From Yamagishiella unicocca (Eukaryota; Chlorophyta; Chlorophyceae; Chlamydomonadales; Volvocaceae): a DNA stretch of 64,000 nt. A program made the translations under genes and the position numbers. The notes below the pieces were generated by a model. That model was not told the DNA's origin. It ran no database searches and worked only from the letters and a program-made list of their open reading frames with translations. Location of the stretch: contig BDSL01000001.1 in NCBI GenBank assembly GCA_003116995.1, forward strand, positions 62,001-126,000. The letters are read 5' to 3'. Below, in pieces: positions 36,982 through 50,300 of this stretch. Within the stretch, counting starts at the first letter, position 1, and each line of letters starts with the position of its first letter.

Positions 36982-39423
36982 TCAACTTACTCGCCCCACG
37001 GCCGGTGGCGCCCTCGTGAGCGACGTCACCCGCATCGGCACCGACACGGGCGTGCCCACCAGCAGACCGCCAGCGCTGCCCCCCCCACCCCGCGCATCCA
37101 GTGGCGGTGTGCCGCTGTTGCTGCTGGACCCCCCGCCCGCACTTCCCAACTCGACCCGGCTAGCGCAAAACTCGCTCAGCGCATCCTTATGCGGGGCAGA
37201 AAACCCAGAAGGACCCGCCCTGCCCATCACGTCAGGTGACGGGGAGCGCGAGTTCCCATGCGGCACCCCTCCCGCTGGCGGCCTCCCAACTGCGCCGCGG
37301 TTGAGCATCGCGGCACCGACCCTCTCGGATGACCGCTCCGGCCCAAGGGAAAGATCCAGCCGGCCCGCTGCCGTACCCACCGCACCACGCTGCAGGCGGC
37401 TGTTAGCCGCCACTTGTTCCCGTCGGGGTGGCTGCTGGCTGCCTTGGAGCGGCGCTCCCCGGCCTGAGGGCACACCGCCCACCTGCACCCCCGAGGTTAC
37501 CGCGCCAGGTGCCGCCGGCCCAATCCACAAGGATACGTTCGAGGCCGACTGCACCGGTGCCTGAGGTTGCTGCGTCTGAATTGCTGGTGCCTCCGGATCC
37601 CAGCCGGAGAGGCCCGTTTCCGTGCGGAAGGAGGAAGCCCTCCTCCCATTCCCAAAGAGCCCTGGTAGAGGCGGCGGCGTCCCCGGTCCGCCAGCCGCTG
37701 GCGAGCCCGCTGCGTGCTGGAGCTGCGCTTGTGTCGGCGGGAAGGCGTGGTTGCCGCCAGAGGAGGGCGACGGAGTTGGGTCGTTGTGGTCAGCAAGCAC
37801 ATGGTGCGGCGAGCTCACCAACGCGTTCAGCGACGACGCTCGTGCTGGCTGCGGCTGACAATCGCCGCTGCCGCTGCCGCGCTGACGTTCTGGCGTCCCT
37901 ACACGGGGATCACCCGGACCACAAGCGCCGCGACTGCCAACCCGGCCGACCGCCGGGCTGAGCGGCTCTAATTGCCCTTGCAAGTGCTGAGGCGGAAGCG
38001 GTGGGTGGCCAGGGACGTGTTGCGCGGCAGGGTGCGCCGCCGCTCCAGAGGCTGGCGCAACCCGCACCGCGGCGTTGGGCGCGCGGGAAGGAGTGCCGCT
38101 GGCGGCAGCCCCTGGCGTGCTGGAATGATAGGCTTCGGCTGACAAGCTGCGGTGCCGTGGCGAGTTATTTGAGGGGTCTGTGGCGGCGGTTGCACTCCCC
38201 CACGGCAGCGGTGGGGTCGGATGCGGTGCTCCTGCGAGAGCAGAAGTGCCGCTGGCGTTTGTGTCGCGGCGGCCAGGACGCACGCCCTGTCCGGCCTGTG
38301 GCGCCAACGACGTGGGGTGCTGGCGCGTTGAGGGCGCTGCTGCTGCGGGCGGGGCTCGTTGCGCTGCTGGGGCCATGCGAGACTGGCCAGCCGGCGCTTG
38401 CGGGACTGCGTGGGCGTGAGGGCTTGCTGCTGCTCCACCACTACCGCTAATGGGACCAACGGTGCTCTCCCCGTCAGACTCGTCGCCCACTTCCAAGCTC
38501 CGCTGCGGTGGGTGCGTGCGGCGTACTGTCGCAGTGTTCGTCTGGGCTGTTGGCGCCAAGGCCGCTGGTCCCGACGCGCGCCGGTCTCCCTGCAAACACG
38601 CACCACCCAGTGATCGAGTGCACAGCGGGTGCCGGTCTGGCAAGGCAAAGTGCTGGCGTGCGAAGAGCTCCACAGCTGCGACGCAGTCCCCACGACCTGC
38701 CTCAAGGAAAGCGTGCACCTGGGCTTGGGATGCGCGCCGAGGATCGCCGGTCTCATACATGCAGGCGCCACTTACTCCCCTGGATGCTTTCGGTCTGACG
38801 GCGAAGCCACGGAACAGCAAGAAGAGCATGTACGCCACTTGGAACCTACCTGTGGATGCGGCGGAGCGGGTCCAGGCTTCCGCCGCGCCTCCGACACCTT
38901 CAGCGGGCTCCGTCCTTGGGGCCCAGCACTGAGCACGCGTCGTGTTCCCACGGCCCCTAGCCCCACGAGCGTGGTGGGCACGTTCTTCACGTATGGCCCT
39001 AGCCTGAGCGCCGCCTGTTGAGCTTGCTCGCTCTGCGCATTGGAAGGCAACCGGAAAACAATTGAGACGTCCTGTACGGTCGATGTTGCGTGGCCGATGT
39101 GTTTTCGCGCAATGATTCCCCGTTTGCACATTTGCGGCTATTACCAGCCTCCGCCCGTCGTCAGCCTCGTGAGCACGCATGGAGGCCTGACAAGTCTTTC
39201 GTTCGTTCGCCCTTCGGAACTAGCTGCGCCAGATAGAGCTAACCGCCGCGTGGGGCCCCCTCCTACCGTCCATGGATGTGCACGGTACACTGTGCAGGGA
39301 TGCACCCCGTACGCATGTGCTTACCACACTCGGACCATCACCCCAGCCCTCCAGCACCCATGGCTCAGCATCCGCAGGTTCGGGCTCCTCGTCTAGTTGC
39401 ACAGCGGCAGCAGCGTTCGCCAT
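36982..39423 (-). CDS. Uncharacterised Pro/Ser/Gly/Ala-rich protein
   Basis: I do not recognise a family. Three minus-strand exons join in phase 0: 39423-39325 (starts MANAAAAVQLDEEPEPADAE), 39032-38850 and 38718-36982, giving 672 aa. The first 130 residues look folded: an acidic start with WVLEGWGDGPSVV, then LRLGPYVKNVPTTLVGLGAVG, then VHAFLEAGRGDCVAAVELFARQHF. The remaining 500 residues are low-complexity, rich in Pro, Ser, Gly, Ala and Gln, and probably disordered; scattered SP and TP pairs would suit proline-directed phosphorylation. The last codons GGG CGA are followed by GTAAGT, a perfect donor that overlaps the reading frame just before the stop, so the true C-terminus may lie in a later exon. 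Divergent from SEC23, 941 bp away. Confidence 0.6.
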
Positions 39424-40364
39424 TTTGTTGAGGAGGCTGCGTGGCCGACTGCCAGCAGATGCTGGACGCGAGCGAGTGTACTCCTCGAGGTGCGAGGACC
39501 TGCATGCAGGGCGATGCACCTTGGAGCTGGTTTAAGGGCCACCACCAAGCCTCCACCAGCGACCAAACACGGAGCTACCTTCACAGTTCCAGGAATAATG
39601 GATACAACTAACCTACAAAGGTTGTCGGAAGCATCCCAGCCCTCGCACCTTTCGACGCAGCCCAGTGGAAAGCCATCGTGGCTCTGACTCATGACCACCG
39701 TTTGAATAGTTTCCTACGCTCTATATGTGATACGGCATGGAGAACATAGCAGGGCATCTGCGACGCTCGCGCCGTCCATGTCAGCGGCTCCGAGGGAACT
39801 TATGACGCGCTGGTCATATGGTAATAAGACACGTGTGATAATCCAGCGGGTGGTGCTTCAGTTGTCTCCTAGATATACTTCAGCAAGTTGCAGACTTGGG
39901 TTGCTCTCCTTCCAAAATACGCAGTGGTCACAGACCTAAAGCCTCAACTGGATTATATTATATGTTTAGCTGCATTTGGCCTACCCTGAGGTGTGACTTC
40001 GACATGCTGTCCGTTTCAGTACGGTGGGCACGGCATGCACCCAACTCTTTGTCACGGCTGGACACACAACATTAATCTTCATATAGTTTTCCTAACAATT
40101 GTGCTGGAGGCCCCGGTTGCTGTTCTCAAAGTGCTTGAGCAACAGATACGGGCTGGGCACTGCGCAACGCAGCTCAGTACTAGGCGCTTTCTGCTTCTTT
40201 GTGTTGATATTAGATAGCGGTCGCTCCTTACAGGCCGCTTCTGAGGCCGACCTGTTGCTTACTGTCTTGTTCGCGTGATCGCCGATCCACTGCACTAGGA
40301 GGAAGCCCCGCGGGCAATAGAGAGTCAGCAATCAAGGCAGGTGGTCTTGAGGAAAGCGTCCACG
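39424..40364. promoter_or_regulatory. Divergent intergenic region before SEC23
   Basis: Contains the 5' regions of SEC23 and of the Pro/Ser/Gly-rich gene. No TATA box or other element stands out and no coding exon was seen. Confidence 0.45.
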
Positions 40365-43300
40365 ATGGATTTCGCGGCGCTGGAAGACATAGATGGAGTG
40401 CGGCTCACATGGAACATCTGGCCAAACAGCAAGCTAGAAGCGACGAAATGCGTGATTCCATTTGCTTCCGTCTACACCCCAAACAAGCGGCTGCCTACCA
40501 TGCCGGTGAGGGTGCTTTAACGCCGTTGCCTCGGGAGATGTCGTGTCCGTGAGCCGGGTTGGGCGGGTTGGTACCATGAGAGTGGATCCCGCCGGTGGCA
40601 CGGTAGAGTACCCCGGCATGGGTTCGGGAGATTACCATAAGTTTCCACCTTCACGCACTATACATGCTTCCGAAACGGTATGGCTTGTTCCTCCGTAATG
40701 GTTGCCGCAGGTGCTCCCTTATGAGCCCATCCCGTGCAAGCAGTGCTCGGCTATCCTCAACCCGTACGCGCGGGTGGACTTCTACTCGAAGGTCTGGATA
40801 TGCCCCTTCTGCCACTCGCGGAACCATTTCCCGGCGCACTACCAGGGCATCTCTGACACCAATATGCCCGCGGAGCTGTACCCTAACTACTGCACCATCG
40901 AGTACACGCTGCCCAAGACGGTTGCACCGCACCCGCCTGCCTACATATTCCTCATCGACACCTGCGTCTCGGAGGACGAGCTGGGCGCCTGTAAGACAGC
41001 TATCATGCAGGCCATCCAGACGCTGCCCGAGTACGCGTATGTGGGCCTCGTCACCTTCGGCACTCACGTGCACGTGTACGAGCTGGGCTTCACGGAGTGC
41101 TCTAAGTGCTTTGTCTTCCGCGGATCGAAGGAGTACACGAGCCAGCAGATTATCGAGCAGCTGGGCATTCGTGGCGGCGCAACGCAGCGGGCCGGGGGTC
41201 CAGGAGCCGCAGGGCAGGCGGGCCCACAGCCGGGTGCACCGCAGCGGCGCTTCCTGATGCCACTGGGCGAATGCGAGTTCACGCTGACCACGGCGCTGGA
41301 GGAGCTGCAGAAGGACTCGTACCCCGTCATCGCCACGCACAGGCCAGCCCGCTGCACGGGCACAGCCATGCAGGTGGGGATGCGGGACGCGGGTGCGGGG
41401 CAAGTGAAGGGTATGGCACGTGGGTCCGGTGGCGGCAAAATCACCTGATGCTGTTTGCTGTGCTGTGGCGATGCCGTTGCTAGTCGTTGCTAGCGGTCTC
41501 GTCAATAATCTGTCATATACTTTTAAGTATAGCCATGGAAGGTGATGTGCAGTGAAGTGCCGGGGTCACGGCTCCAATACCCGAACAGCGCGTCACGTCT
41601 GCACCTGTCCGTCCCTCACGACTGCACCTGTCCGTCCCTCAGGTGGCAGCCTCCCTGCTGGGCGCCTCGGTGCCCATCGGCAGCTGCGCAGCCCGCATCC
41701 TGCTGTTTGTGGGCGGCCCCTGCACGGAGGGCAGCGGCAAGGTCGTCAACCGGGAGCTCACCGAGGAGATCCGCTCCCACAAGGTGGGCGCCCCTGAATA
41801 TTCCGCATGACTTTGGAATGTCCGACCCTGGATATTATCGAGCTGGCTAGCGCCCTTCAATTTGTATGCACGTGTCCTGGAGGATATTGAGACGAATGGT
41901 TGGGAGTCTTGGACATACATACATCAGCTACGCCTGTCCAGGCAAGCGGAATAACCAAGTCGATCCAGCTGCCGTGCTGGGCGCAGGGACCGATTCCAAT
42001 TGGCGTCTTCTATACTTGTTGTGACTCTTAGAGAGCATTTCTGCAACTTGCACGACGCTGACACCGTGCAGACATATGCACACGTTGCGATCACGAGGCG
42101 TGCTAGCGGTGTCGTGTCACGGTCGTATTCTGAGCCCAGCCTGTCATGTGTCTCCATGCTTCGCCGCAGGACCTTGCCAAGGACGGCGCACCGCACTACC
42201 GGAAGGCCAAGAAGTTTTACGACGGCCTTGCCGGAGAGCTGGTGGCGCACGGCCACTCGCTGGACGTCTTCGCTTGTGCCCTGGACCAGGTGCCGCCGTG
42301 GGACGCGTGGGCGGGGAGAGTTGGATCAAACCTAGTCCAAGATTCACTTGTAGCACATTGTCTTGGAAGGACGGTTGTGTGCGCACGGACCTATGGAACG
42401 GTTATACTTGGTTTTGCACCAGCACCTTGTCATGCACATAGAATTATCCTGATGCTAGTGTATTCTGCTCCTTGCCAGAGTTGCCTGAAGCTGAGCTTCC
42501 CGTGCCACATTGCCGTTCTCCTTTCCCTCCCCAGGTGGGTGTGGCTGAGATGAAGGACGTGGTGATGACGACGGGCGGCCTTACGGTGCAGACCGACACC
42601 TATCACAACATCGTCTTCCGCGACTCGCTCAAGCGCCTGTTCGCGCGCGACGGCGAGGACGGATTCCTGGGGCTCTCATCCAACGCCACGTTTGAGGTAA
42701 TACCCTCCCGGGACATCAAGGTGGCGGGCCTTCTGGGCCCCGCAGCGCGCGTGGATAAGAAGAGCCCCCACGTTGCGGACGTGGAGGTGGGCCTGGGCGG
42801 CACCACCACCTGGAAGCTGTGCAGCCTGGACTCGGAGACGAGCCTGGCGCTGCTGTACGAGATCACGGCCGCAACCAAGTGAGTACGGGGCTTGGCTGTA
42901 GCAGTCACCATTTGTAAGTACAACAGTTGGGGTCGGAAGTTCGAGAATGTCGCGAGGAGCGGCGGAGTCTGTGGCCGGGCTGAAGGCTCTGCGCCGTTCC
43001 ATCTACCGCGTTACCTGGTCTTTAGATGGTCTATACGTTCGTTACGTGTAAGACGGCGATTGGTTCGTAGAGCACGGACTCTCACTGATCTGGAAGCTTC
43101 GGCCCTAGGTGCATCTCTTCTATGACAGCTATGCAGCAGCTGCGTGACAGCACACATCCAGGCACCCCCATATCACGGCACACATCCGAACCCGTTGCCC
43201 TTTCGTGTCGTTCATCGCTTCCAATGCAGCAGGCTTCGCAAACGTAAGCTGCGAAGATCTTACCCCCTCGGAGCTTACCCCCCTGCCATCGTTCCCTGCC

Positions 43301-45161
43301 CCTGTGCCTCGTCCCTCAGCCGCGACGCTGGCGACGCGCAGGCCAACGCGCAGTTCTTCCTCCAGTTCATCACGCGGTATCTGCACTGGACGGGAGAGTT
43401 GCGCTGCCGTGTCACAACCGTCACGCGGCGCTGGATTGACGGCAGCCAGATTGGGGAGGTCATCACGGGTGAGCGGATCCGTAGAACGTGTAGACGGCCA
43501 TCCTGCGCTGAGTGATTACAAGTACTTGCCATTGTCGCCATTGGGCGGATAGGCTTGTTGAGCGCTGCGCAAGAAGTCGTCGTACACGTCGTGGACATGC
43601 GCCTTGGCGCCTGCACCCCGCGAGCCGTCGTGTGTCTTTTTGCGAACGTACTTGTCCGAGTCCGCGATTTTTTAAGGCTCACGCCTATCCTCTCGGCTAC
43701 TTCTTTACTTCAGGATTTGACCAAGAAGCTGCCGCTGTGCTCATGGGCCGCCTCGCGACTCACAAGATGGAGACGGAAGAGGACTTCGACGCGACGCGCT
43801 GGTTGGACCGCGCGCTGATCCGCCTGGCGCAGCGCTTCGGAGACTACCGCAAGGACGACCCGCAGTCGTTCAACCTGCGGCCGGAGCTCAGCTTCTACCC
43901 GCAGTTCATGTTCCATTTGCGCCGCAGCCCCTTCGTGCAAGTGTTCGGCAACAGCCCGGACGAGACGGCCTACTACCGGATGGCGCTGTTCCGGGTGGCC
44001 GTGCCGGACGCGATGGTGGGTAATGCGGGAACGTTGAAGCCTGACGGCAAGCTGGCGTCGCTAGAGCGATTCAGCCATTGAGGGCGTCCATGCTGGGCTT
44101 GGGCCGGGCGGTGAGGTGTGAGGGGCGAAGCCAGTGTCGCTTCAGGCGGGCGCATTTCCCAACACGAGCCTCAACTGTCTGAGTGTGTTCACGTCAATCC
44201 CGCTTACTGTGCAGGTCATGATTCAGCCGCAGCTGACGGCCTACCACTTCAACGGGCCGCCCGAGCCCGTGCTGCTGGACGTCTCCTCAATCCTGCCGGA
44301 GCGTGTACTGATGCTGGACGCCTACTTCTACGTCGTCGTCTTCCACGGCACCACCATCGCGCAGTGGCGTAAGGCCGAGTACCACCTGCAGGCCGAGCAC
44401 GTGGCGTTCGCTCAGGTAAGCTGTGTATCGGCTGTTAGCCAGGTGCGGCAGGTGCCTGTGGTCATGCCTTCTTTGATGTATGTGTCGATCGAATGCGGCG
44501 GGAGCTGGTCGCATTGTTACGGCCTAGCACTCGTGGGTACCTGCTGGCCGGGATTGAACTGCTCGCACGTTATAACTGATGGTTTGCTTGCACAGGTACT
44601 GACAGCGCCGCAGGCAGAGGCCAAGGAGACGATGAGGCGGCGATTCCCGGTGCCGAAGATTGTGGACTGCGACCACAACGGCAGCCAGGTGAGTTGCGAT
44701 GTTGTTGCCGGGGTTATGGTTTGGCACAGGGACATGGGGACTTTGTGAGTGGCGGGGCAGCTCAGGAATGGAGTCATGGCCGAAACCCGACGCAAGCGTA
44801 GGGGATGTGTTGCTAACTGAGATGGACCGCACAGCGATCATTGGACTTTAAAGGAATTGGAATTGAACATGTAGAGCATAAAATACGTGCATGGCGAAGA
44901 AGGTAGCATAGACTACGGTAAACGACAGCCCGATAATGAACCCATTCACGTTCTCGCACTAGTGCCCATTTCCGGTGCGACTGCTAATATTATTCCATAC
45001 ATACGGCCGCTTCCTTGCAGGCCCGCTTCCTGTTGGTCAAGCTGAACCCGTCGTCCACGTACACCTCGGCGACGCCCATGTCTGCCGAGGTAATCAATAC
45101 CGACGACGTCAGCTTGGCCACCTTCACTGAGCACCTCAAACGCCTGGCAGTCCAGTCGTAA
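40365..45161 (+). CDS. SEC23: COPII inner-coat protein SEC23
   Basis: Sec23 is the GTPase activator for Sar1 and pairs with Sec24 in the COPII coat at ER exit sites. Ten exons: 40365-40505, 40711-41373, 41643-41783, 42170-42289, 42535-42878, 43320-43468, 43714-44015, 44215-44415, 44596-44688, 45021-45161; 764 aa, the usual family length. The N-terminus [20 protein letters not shown] is typical. The zinc ribbon is CKQC...CPFC (exon 2), then the trunk domain [17 protein letters not shown] and [18 protein letters not shown], the beta-sandwich and helical parts ([11 protein letters not shown]), and the gelsolin-like end [21 protein letters not shown] with [13 protein letters not shown] Gly/Ala/Pro/Gln-rich insert follows EQLGIRGG. 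The exon 5/6 junction (phase 2) is the least conserved. Confidence 0.97.
41599..41641. repeat. Two-copy repeat of the 3' splice tract, SEC23 intron 2
   Basis: CTGCACCTGTCCGTCCCTCA occurs at 41599-41618 and 41622-41641; the second copy leads directly into the AG acceptor at 41641-41642. Confidence 0.9.
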
Positions 45162-47315
45162 GAATGCAAGGGCCGTGACAGTGTATCGGATGGTTACGTG
45201 ACGGGGCTTTGCCTCGTGCCTTGGGGCATGGGTTTCAAAGGTATGCGCTAGCATCCTTAGTACTTCACCGAGAGTGTGGGAGTTGGACGGCGGCACAGTA
45301 TGTCAAGTGACAAGGGGTTGTAGACTTAGGTTAGGATTGACTATGGTTATCACGAGGCTTAATAGTTGGGTAGCAGGGATGTCGGGCTTGGTTTTTGGTG
45401 TGTTACCGGCGCGTGGACTGTCAGGTGGCGTTTGTATGGCAGGTTGAAATCCGGCTGCGGAGCTGGCTGACGTCTGACCGCCTCTGACTGGAGAGAGAGT
45501 TGTCAGCTCGGAATGAGACCCGTTGGGAACAGGACGCCATGTCCTACCAGCTTTTGTTGGCAACAAGGCAGGGACTAGGGTTTCCCGGGTAAGACCTTCC
45601 ACAAGAACGGGCTACAATGTCGCTTAGTTCGTTGCGAGGAAAGGGTTTATCCGTGTTAGGTTACAGGGCCAACGCACCGCCTGCGGAGTCTGCGTGAAGT
45701 GCCGTGCCCAGGTCCTACGTCACCTTCGCAGACTGATCGCCTTTCGCAATTGTTGGGACGGTCACAATGCAGGTGTAATGCTGATGTTAGTGAAAGTACC
45801 TAAATGAAAAAGTGTATGCACAGCGGAGGATTGCTCTAGGTACGCATGTCTTGGTAATGTTCCTGCCATACGACTTTCCACCATTGTCTTATACTACTGG
45901 TCTTCTACTGGTCACCATCCGCCAGGTTACCGCACCGTGTAAGGCATGTGGCTGCACGAGACGACGCAATATGATGCGACTGCACTCGAAAGGGACTGTG
46001 ACAGCCACAACAAATAACCAGTCTCCCGGCATTCTAAGACGCATAGCACGACAGATATCGATGTCCGCCTATCCTTCGTTAGGGGACAAGGGCGCCTGGC
46101 GGGGCTACAGCGATCGCGCAGCCACACCAGCAACCCATGCACAAGGTTGCCCAGGGTTGCCCAAACACCATATCGTAATAACGTATACCTCACATAACTT
46201 CACCACCTTGAATCACACCCGTTGGCAAGGACCGCTTAAGTCGCCCTTGTAACGCTCTGTAACGCTGTTGTGAAGTTGCGAAGTCAAGTGAAAGCTTTCC
46301 ATGTCTCAATGACCCATGGGGCCGCCTGATTGCCATCTTGTATATGCAAGGTAATACAGTTTCAAGTCCATAGTATCCTGTAATCCAGCGACGCATCTAC
46401 GCTGAACGTTGCTAGTTGTCTGGGTGACTAGTGGGTCACGGTGGGTCGCTGCCCGTCGCAGTCCGCGTGACCCAGTCGACCCATTGGGACAGATTGGGAC
46501 GACTTACCAGCACTGGTTAGGTTACCATTCTTATAGACTACTATGGAAACTTCAACATGCATAGGCGGGGAGTTTTGCATGATTAGAAACTCGCCGACGC
46601 GCCGAGCCTTTTCAATTATGCGAGCGCGGATTATTTCGCTCCAAACTTTATGTCCTCTACCAGTTGCGGATAGCTATGCGTTCGCTCGTCTTGATATGAT
46701 GTTAACCTTCCGGCGGTTCGACTCCCTGCACTGTCAATCTGTCCTAATGGAACAAATTTTACATGCAGGTACCTCCTGCATGTCCGCCTTTTCCAACGCC
46801 ATGCTTTTTGACGTCAAACGTGCGTGTCGGCTGGATCGCACGTCCCTGTGGTCACAACAGCCAAGTGTGCCTTGCTGTCCTAATCCAAACTTTTCATAAT
46901 TTTTTTACATGGGCCGAGTTTCATAACGTTCCCAGGCTGGCTGGCTCAAGTCGACCCCGTACCGACGTGGTCCCTAAACTCACTCGGCATGGTTATTGCT
47001 TCGAACTTTTGTTCCAAGAAAACCAAATACATAGCATGAGTGCACAAAACATATGCATGAAAGGTGATAGCTGCTGATGGTTGCGCCAGAACCAGTACGG
47101 CATGGTTTCTCCCATGCTGGAGCGCGCATTAACTCACACCGCCTCACTGGAGGACCACTGTTACAACTTGAGCCTGATCCACTATATAGTCTTTAACGTT
47201 ACGCAAGACGTCTTAACCCTTACGACAGCCTGACGTTTTCACATTGAGCTCTGCCCACACACAATCTTACCGTAGTTTGGCCAGACAGGCCTGCTAGGTG
47301 GCCTAGGCTGCCACC
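45162..47315. other. Intergenic between SEC23 and SIN3
   Basis: 2.15 kb holding the SEC23 3' region and the SIN3 promoter. No exon, RNA gene or mobile element was recognised; it is visibly more A/T-rich than the flanking exons after about 46500. Confidence 0.5.
45774..45778 (+). terminator. TGTAA polyadenylation signal, SEC23
   Basis: TGTAA about 610 bases after the SEC23 stop codon, within the usual 3' UTR range for volvocine genes. Confidence 0.45.
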
Positions 47316-50300
47316 ATGAAGCGAATTAGGGAGGATGCACAGCCCACGGGGCCAATGAAGCGCAGCAGGTGCGTCCCCCTGCGGCTGCTTGTTCGGTTTG
47401 TTCGCTGGCTGGTCGTCTTTCCTGGAGCTTTTCCTAGTCTGCATAGCCATCACGGTGAACATTGGGTGTACTTGCGGGCCATGCTTGCAGCGGTCCGCCT
47501 CGGCCTGCGCAAGCCCCAGCGCAACCGACCACCATGGGCGGCACCAAGCTGACCACCAACGACGCGTTGAGCTATCTGCGGGAGGTTAAGAACCGCTTTG
47601 CTGACCAAAAAGACGTCTACGACACGTTCCTGGAGATCATGAAGGAGTTTAAGGCGGCCAAGTAGGGATGGCGCGACCTGGGTCAGCCCCACCGGGACCC
47701 TGACCTATAGAACCCCAACTTGTCAGCTGCGGATTCCATTGGTTGCCAAGCTGTTGTAGCTAAGATATCTTGCTTTAGTTTGAAGAATAGCTGCCATATG
47801 GTCAGCCCCCTTGTGCGCGGGACGGTTAAGGCAGTGATGCTCCAGTTGCCTGAGACTACTGCAACGATTAACCACAGGATTGACACAACTGGTGTCATTC
47901 ACAAGGTCAAACAGCTCTTCAAGGGCCATCGGGAGCTGATTTTAGGCTTCAACACGTTCCTTCCGCGGGTGAGTTCATAGTCCTTACGCGACTGCGTTGG
48001 CCGCCGGCACTCAAACGACTACTTCGTCCTGCAGGGTTATGAGATTGAGCTGCAGCGCATATCCGACGATGAGGAGGAGGAGGACCAGGTCTGCTGCCAT
48101 GCGTGACGGGCGGGCTGGGCTGTCGCAGCCATGTCAGCGCACATGTCCGGGCCCGACCCCCTGGGCCGCAGGCACCGCACGCAATGACGTATCTTATTTG
48201 CAATTTGACAGGGGAACAAGCAGCCAGTCGAGTTTGACCAGGCAATAAACTATGTCAACAAGATTAAGGTGCGTCGCTAGCTTGGACAGGTGCAGCAGAT
48301 GCATGGACTTGGACAGGGACTTGCTGGATTCCATCCTTTCCCCCACTGCTGTGACTTGTTATCGTGAGTGACATTCATTGTCCGTTCCTCATAGACGCGG
48401 TTTGCCAACGACGAGCGTGTGTACAAGGCGTTCCTGGAGATCCTGAACATGTACCGTAAGGGTCAGAAGACCATCAACCAGGTCTATGACGAGGTACGTA
48501 ACGCAGCGCATACACATGAGCGTGTGTTTCTTCGGTGGTGCCCGTCGAGGACTTCAGCTACCCCAGGCCATGCTCACCCGTGCCAATGAAACCCGGCATC
48601 ATTGCATGCAGGTGGCAGTGCTTTTCCGCAGCCATCAGGACCTGCTGGAGGAGTTTACCTATTTCCTTCCGGATGGCACGCAGTCGGGAGCGGTGGGTAG
48701 AGTGCGCATTACCTTCTAAGGGGCAGGCCAACGCCTTCGGTCGCCTGGCTTGTTGCTCCGGCTGGGGATCGTCCCGATGGCATTCAGGGTATCCCTCATA
48801 TCTGTCCTTGGCCCCTTGTCCATACCCTGAAGCTTCGTCTGCCAACCATTGGCTGTGAACCCTTGGCTCTTTGGACCCTCGCCCGCTGTGGACCCTTGGC
48901 TCTTTGGACCCTCGGACACATTGCTGAGCTCTCCCTGCCGCCGTTTGCAGGCGAATCGGCAGCGGGCCGGCTTCCCACCGCCGCGCAGACCGGGCCAGGG
49001 CCCGATGCAGCAGGTACCGGGGCGCATGCGCGTGACACCGCAAGCCTACCCCGGGGGCCCCATGAGCCCCGACATGCGCAATCTACACCACAAGCGGAAA
49101 ACAAAAACCGAGGGTGGCTTCCGACGGGATGGAGATGGTGAGGCATACGTGCAGATGGGGCTTGACAGCGAAATGATGCAGACCGCCGATTTTCATGCGA
49201 AGGAACATGCCTACGCAGCTCGGGTGGGGCCTTGCTGCACGGGTGAAGGACTACGCAGCTCGGGTGGGGCCTCGCACTACCGTCAGCTGTGTCAATGCTC
49301 ATTTCCATGTGGGCTCCTGCTCCACCGCTCCTCCTAGCTTTTGCTACCTAGTCACCATGCACGGAAGGTACCTTGGGCGCCCTAAGGGGATGTGCGACCC
49401 CGTCTGCACTGCCAATTGGGTGCACTGCGGCTTCGCGCAAGCGGAGGGAGCTACTAGCGTGCAGAAGCTGACGGACATTACGGCGTTGCTCTTGCCCCAC
49501 TCCGAATTGAGCACAGAGGATGACGAGCTGGGCCGTGGATCGGGCCGGCCGCAGCTGGCCAAGGAACTGGTGTACTTCGAGCGGGCCAAGCAGCGCCTGC
49601 GCAATAAGGACGCCTACAATGATTTCCTGAAATGCCTCAGCATGTACACTCAGGAGATTATCAGCCGACAGGAGCTGCTGCAGCTGCTGAACGACATCAT
49701 CGGCCGCTTCCCGGACCTCATGGTGGGTTGCCAGGGCGTGTATGCTCTATGCGCGGGCCCTAGCGTCTTGTGGTGGTTTGGTTTCGGGGTGAACATGTAC
49801 GACTACCCACCAGCAGCATGCGGGCTGAAGTAACATTAACAAATCAGCATGCGGCCAGGTGGAAAGCTGCATTTGCAGTTTCAAATAGGTATCAGGTGTG
49901 CTCGATACTCATGTATATGGGTATATGAGCTTTTCGGTTGCAGCCATCGCTCCGAGCGTTCCTGCCTACACGGCAAATCGCTGCTGCGGGCACGTGAACG
50001 CAGCCGTGGGTACGCAATGGGAGACGTCAACCCCAATTCCCCTGGCCTGCTGCCACAGTCGGGTTTCCACGAGTTTGTCGCGAAGTGCGACCTGATGGAG
50101 ATTGACGAGAACAAGGTGCGGGGACTGGCGGCCCAGAACCTGCTGCGGCAGCGCATGCGTGAGGAGGAACTGCAGCGGCAGAAGTATCTAACGAAGCCGC
50201 TCAGCGAGATCGTGTCTGGAGACACCGAGGTGAGAGGCAGGGGGCCAGGGAGGATGAGCGGTGCACTCGGGGAGGAACCGTTACTGCCCTTCAGGCAATG

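Noticed and set aside
36542..37564. 340-codon plus-strand open frame
   Set aside because: Antisense to the low-complexity exon of the Pro/Ser/Gly-rich gene.
46700..46730. GGTTCGACTCC, a B-box-like tRNA signature on the plus strand
   Set aside because: The T-stem does not pair beyond 2 bp and no acceptor or anticodon arm can be built.
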